This document shows, piece after piece, positions 60,710-64,000 of a stretch of DNA of 64,000 nt. The notes beneath the pieces are model-generated. The model made no database searches, was not told the DNA's origin, and was given only the letters and a program-made list of their open reading frames with translations. The DNA comes from Pseudomonas putida (GTDB taxonomy: Bacteria > Pseudomonadota > Gammaproteobacteria > Pseudomonadales > Pseudomonadaceae). Positions within the stretch are counted from its first letter, which is position 1; the number at the start of each line of letters is the position of its first letter. The stretch spans positions 287,792 through 351,791 of the forward strand of contig NZ_MNAH01000005.1 in the NCBI RefSeq assembly GCF_001976065.1, read 5' to 3'. The translations under genes and the position numbers were made by a program.

Positions 60710-61834
60710 TCAGCCGCGATAGTAGCGTTGTGGAACAAATGGCATTTTGCTTACAAGCAAAGCCACCTTTTTCCCACGAACAATGGCCCATACCGGCGTC
60801 TCGAGGGCGATGTAGGCGCTGTCGAGGTAACCCATGGCCAGAGGGCCGCCCAAGGTCGGTCCGAAGCCGCCGCTGCAAACGCTGCCGATGATTTCGCCAG
60901 CTTCGTTGACGATTTCCGCGCCTTCGCGCACCGGGGTGCGTTCCTGCGGTAGCAGGCCAACGCGCTTGCGGGTAACACCGCCCTGTTGTTGGGCGAATAC
61001 TGTTTCTGCACCAGGAAAGCCGCCGGCACGCGCACCGTCGGCACGACGCGGCTTGGAGATGGCCCACAGCAGGCTGGCTTCGATCGGGGTGGTGTCGGTG
61101 TTCATGTCATGGCCGTACAGGCACAGGCCGGCTTCCAGGCGCAGGGAGTCGCGCGCGCCGAGGCCGATGGCCGCCACTTCCGGCTCGGCCAGCAGGGCGC
61201 GGGCCAAGGCTTCGGCACTGGCGGCCGGAACCGAGATTTCGTAACCGTCTTCACCGGTGTAACCCGAGCGGCTGACAAAGCAATCCACGCCCAGCAGAGT
61301 CACGCGGGCGAACTGCATGAAAGTCATCTTGGCCACTTCTGGCGCCAGGCGTGCCAGCACGGTCACGGCAGCCGGGCCTTGCAGGGCGAGCAGGGCGCGT
61401 TCTTCGAACAGCGGCTCGATGGTGCACTGGTCGCCGATGTGCTTGCGCAGGTGGGCCAGATCCTGGTCCTTGCACGCGGCATTCACTACCAGGAACAGCT
61501 CGTCGTTACCCAGGTTGGCGACCATCAGGTCGTCGAGGATGCCACCGCTCTCGTTGGTGAACATCGCGTAGCGCTGCATGCCCACCGGCAGGTCGATGAT
61601 GTCGACGGGTACCAGGGTTTCCAGGGCCTTGGCGGCATTGGCGCCGGTCAGGCGGATCTGGCCCATGTGCGAAACATCGAACAGGCCAGCCTGCTCGCGG
61701 GTGTGCTGGTGTTCTTTCATCACGCCCAGTGGGTATTGCACCGGCATGTCATAGCCGGCGAACGGCACCATGCGCGCACCCAATTCGATGTGCAGGGCGT
61801 GCAACGGTGTTTTCAACAGTTGTTCGGTGGACAT
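60710..61834 (-). CDS. gcvT: Glycine cleavage system aminomethyltransferase GcvT
   Basis: T-protein: releases ammonia and makes methylene-THF from the aminomethyl-lipoyl H-protein. The 374-residue chain has MVPFAGYDMPVQYPLG and DVSHMGQIRLTG, the folate-binding D in NESGGILDDLMV, and the GYTGEDGYEI segment. ATG 61832-61834 has AGGAG six bases before it. Last gene of the gcvP-sdaA-gcvT group. Confidence 0.95.
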   Translation of the reverse strand: MSTEQLLKTPLHALHIELGARMVPFAGYDMPVQYPLGVMKEHQHTREQAGLFDVSHMGQIRLTGANAAKALETLVPVDIIDLPVGMQRYAMFTNESGGILDDLMVANLGNDELFLVVNAACKDQDLAHLRKHIGDQCTIEPLFEERALLALQGPAAVTVLARLAPEVAKMTFMQFARVTLLGVDCFVSRSGYTGEDGYEISVPAASAEALARALLAEPEVAAIGLGARDSLRLEAGLCLYGHDMNTDTTPIEASLLWAISKPRRADGARAGGFPGAETVFAQQQGGVTRKRVGLLPQERTPVREGAEIVNEAGEIIGSVCSGGFGPTLGGPLAMGYLDSAYIALETPVWAIVRGKKVALLVSKMPFVPQRYYRG

Positions 61835-61870
61835 ATTCAACTCCTGGAGAAGTGTGCAGATGAGCGCGCA

Positions 61871-63247
<1,377 letters not shown>

Positions 63248-63300
63248 GGTTGTTCTCCGGTTTCTTGTTATAGGAATTGGCGCAAATCTTGTGGAGATCC

Positions 63301-63405
63301 TGTAGGAGCTGGCTTGTCGGGTCGCCGCATCGCAGCGAAGGCGGTGTGTCAGGCAACAGTTGTGTTGGCTGATATTCCGTCTTCGCTGGCAAGCCAGCTC
63401 CTGCA
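63301..63405. repeat. REP pair between gcvP and sdaA
   Basis: TGTAGGAGCTGGCTTGTCGG at the left; the right arm ends GCCAGCTCCTGCA with one changed base (TAC to TGC). A diverged REPIN in the intergenic space of the gcv operon. Confidence 0.7.
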
Positions 63406-63429
63406 GGGGGGAGCGGTGTTCTGGAAAGT

Positions 63430-63451
63430 GGGGGCAGGCGAACCTGCCCCC
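63430..63451 (-). terminator. UUCG-type hairpin after gcvP
   Basis: GGGGGCAGG (63430-63438) pairs with CCTGCCCCC (63443-63451). On the minus-strand RNA the loop is UUCG, a very stable tetraloop, just after the gcvP stop. Only a weak U run follows (ACUUUCC), so it may be a partial stop or mRNA stabiliser. Confidence 0.6.
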
Positions 63452-63457
63452 ATTCGT

Positions 63458-64000
63458 TTAAGCGTAGCTTTCGATCGACGGGCAGGCGCAAACCAGGTTG
63501 CGGTCGCCGAAGACGTTGTCGACACGACCGACCGGCGGCCAGTATTTGCCTTCGATCAGCGACGCTACCGGATACACCGCCTGCTCGCGGCTGTACGGAT
63601 GCGACCACTCGCCAACCAATTCCGCCGCGGTGTGCGGGGCGTTTTTCAGCGGGTTGTCGTCCTTGTCCAGCGTGCCGTTTTCCACCGCGCGGATCTCTTC
63701 GCGGATGCGGATCATGGCGTCGCAGAAGCGGTCCAGTTCTTCCTTGGATTCGCTTTCGGTCGGCTCGATCATCAAGGTGCCGGCCACCGGGAAGGACATG
63801 GTCGGGGCGTGGAAGCCGAAGTCGATCAGGCGCTTGGCGACGTCATCGACGCTGATGCCGCTGCTGTCCTTGAGCGGGCGCAGGTCGAGGATGCATTCGT
63901 GCGCGACCAGGCCGTTGCTGCCGGTGTACAGCACCGGGTAGTGCTCTTCCAGGCGACGGGAGATGTAGTTGGCGTTGAGGATCGCCAGCTGCGAAGCGCG
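63458..64000 (-). CDS. gcvP: Glycine dehydrogenase (decarboxylating) GcvP, C-terminal part
   Basis: P-protein, pyridoxal-phosphate enzyme that decarboxylates glycine onto the H-protein lipoyl arm. Only about the last 180 residues lie in the window: ASQLAILNANYISRRLEEHY at the edge, then LYTGSNGLVAHECILDLRPL and MIEPTESESKEELDRFCDAM, ending SIESYA. The start is outside the right edge. Probably the first visible gene of a gcvP-sdaA-gcvT unit. Confidence 0.93.
   Translation of the reverse strand, partial: RASQLAILNANYISRRLEEHYPVLYTGSNGLVAHECILDLRPLKDSSGISVDDVAKRLIDFGFHAPTMSFPVAGTLMIEPTESESKEELDRFCDAMIRIREEIRAVENGTLDKDDNPLKNAPHTAAELVGEWSHPYSREQAVYPVASLIEGKYWPPVGRVDNVFGDRNLVCACPSIESYA

Overview
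The window reads as chromosomal core genome of a fluorescent Pseudomonas (P. fluorescens group). Reasons: GC-rich codon use, gene order that matches several separate P. aeruginosa PAO1 blocks (recalled from memory, not searched), an MvaT-type silencer instead of H-NS, an OprD-family porin, PctA/CtaA-type chemoreceptor, and the inverted GTAGGAGC / GTGGGAGC REP hairpins typical of this group. I see no prophage, insertion sequence, CRISPR array or integron. Coding density is high and nearly all genes are housekeeping or conserved.

Layout. 1-4439: an alpha-ketoglutarate permease (kgtP-like, cut by the left edge) with a sigma-54 promoter and two upstream operator-like repeats, next to its probable two-component system (NtrC-type regulator plus DctB/MifS-type kinase). 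4584-10254: class I fumarase, a SadC-like diguanylate cyclase, a ferredoxin/flavin reductase and pyruvate kinase. 10427-18155: a small TPR lipoprotein, a PilZ protein, and a tightly coupled six-gene operon on the minus strand (RDD, SpoIIM/DUF95, DUF4129, DUF4350, MoxR ATPase, DUF58). 18340-21625: exonuclease I, MvaT, PurU and a 35-codon ORF. 21645-26555: a three-gene glycosyltransferase/deacetylase/flippase-like operon and an amino-acid chemoreceptor. 26733-34821: HerA-like ATPase, DciA, SecA, ArgJ, GST, and a Nudix-ThiE-like fusion. 34962-41686: cobalamin adenosyltransferase, sensor kinase, PanE, YajQ, MscS and an OprD-family porin. 42592-50839: HIT protein, SlyX, membrane-anchored cold-shock protein, Dps-like ferritin, ribbon-helix-helix protein, FmdB zinc ribbon, AspS, YebC, RuvCAB. 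50967-57901: ybgC-tolQRAB-pal-cpoB, then queE-queC. 57965-59375: tRNA-Lys(UUU) and nadA. 59511-64000: RDD membrane protein, cold-shock protein, gcvT-sdaA-gcvP (gcvP cut by the right edge).

Functional themes: C4/C5-dicarboxylate uptake and TCA use (kgtP, mifSR-like, fumarase); c-di-GMP signalling (SadC-like synthase, PilZ receptor, YajQ); envelope integrity (Tol-Pal, MscS, porin, and the unexplained MoxR/DUF58 and glycosyltransferase/flippase operons); DNA repair and replication (ExoI, RuvABC, DciA); glycine to serine to pyruvate catabolism (gcv/sdaA). The parts least explained are the MoxR/DUF58 operon with its PilZ neighbour, the glycosyltransferase-deacetylase-flippase operon, several very short ORFs with good ribosome sites, and strong unassigned hairpins in the aspS and fumarase leaders.

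Limits: all calls come from reading protein motifs and DNA; no database or structure prediction was run. PAO1 locus comparisons are from memory. Start codons were moved from the longest ORF to the start supported by ribosome site, overlap or family length, as noted per gene.
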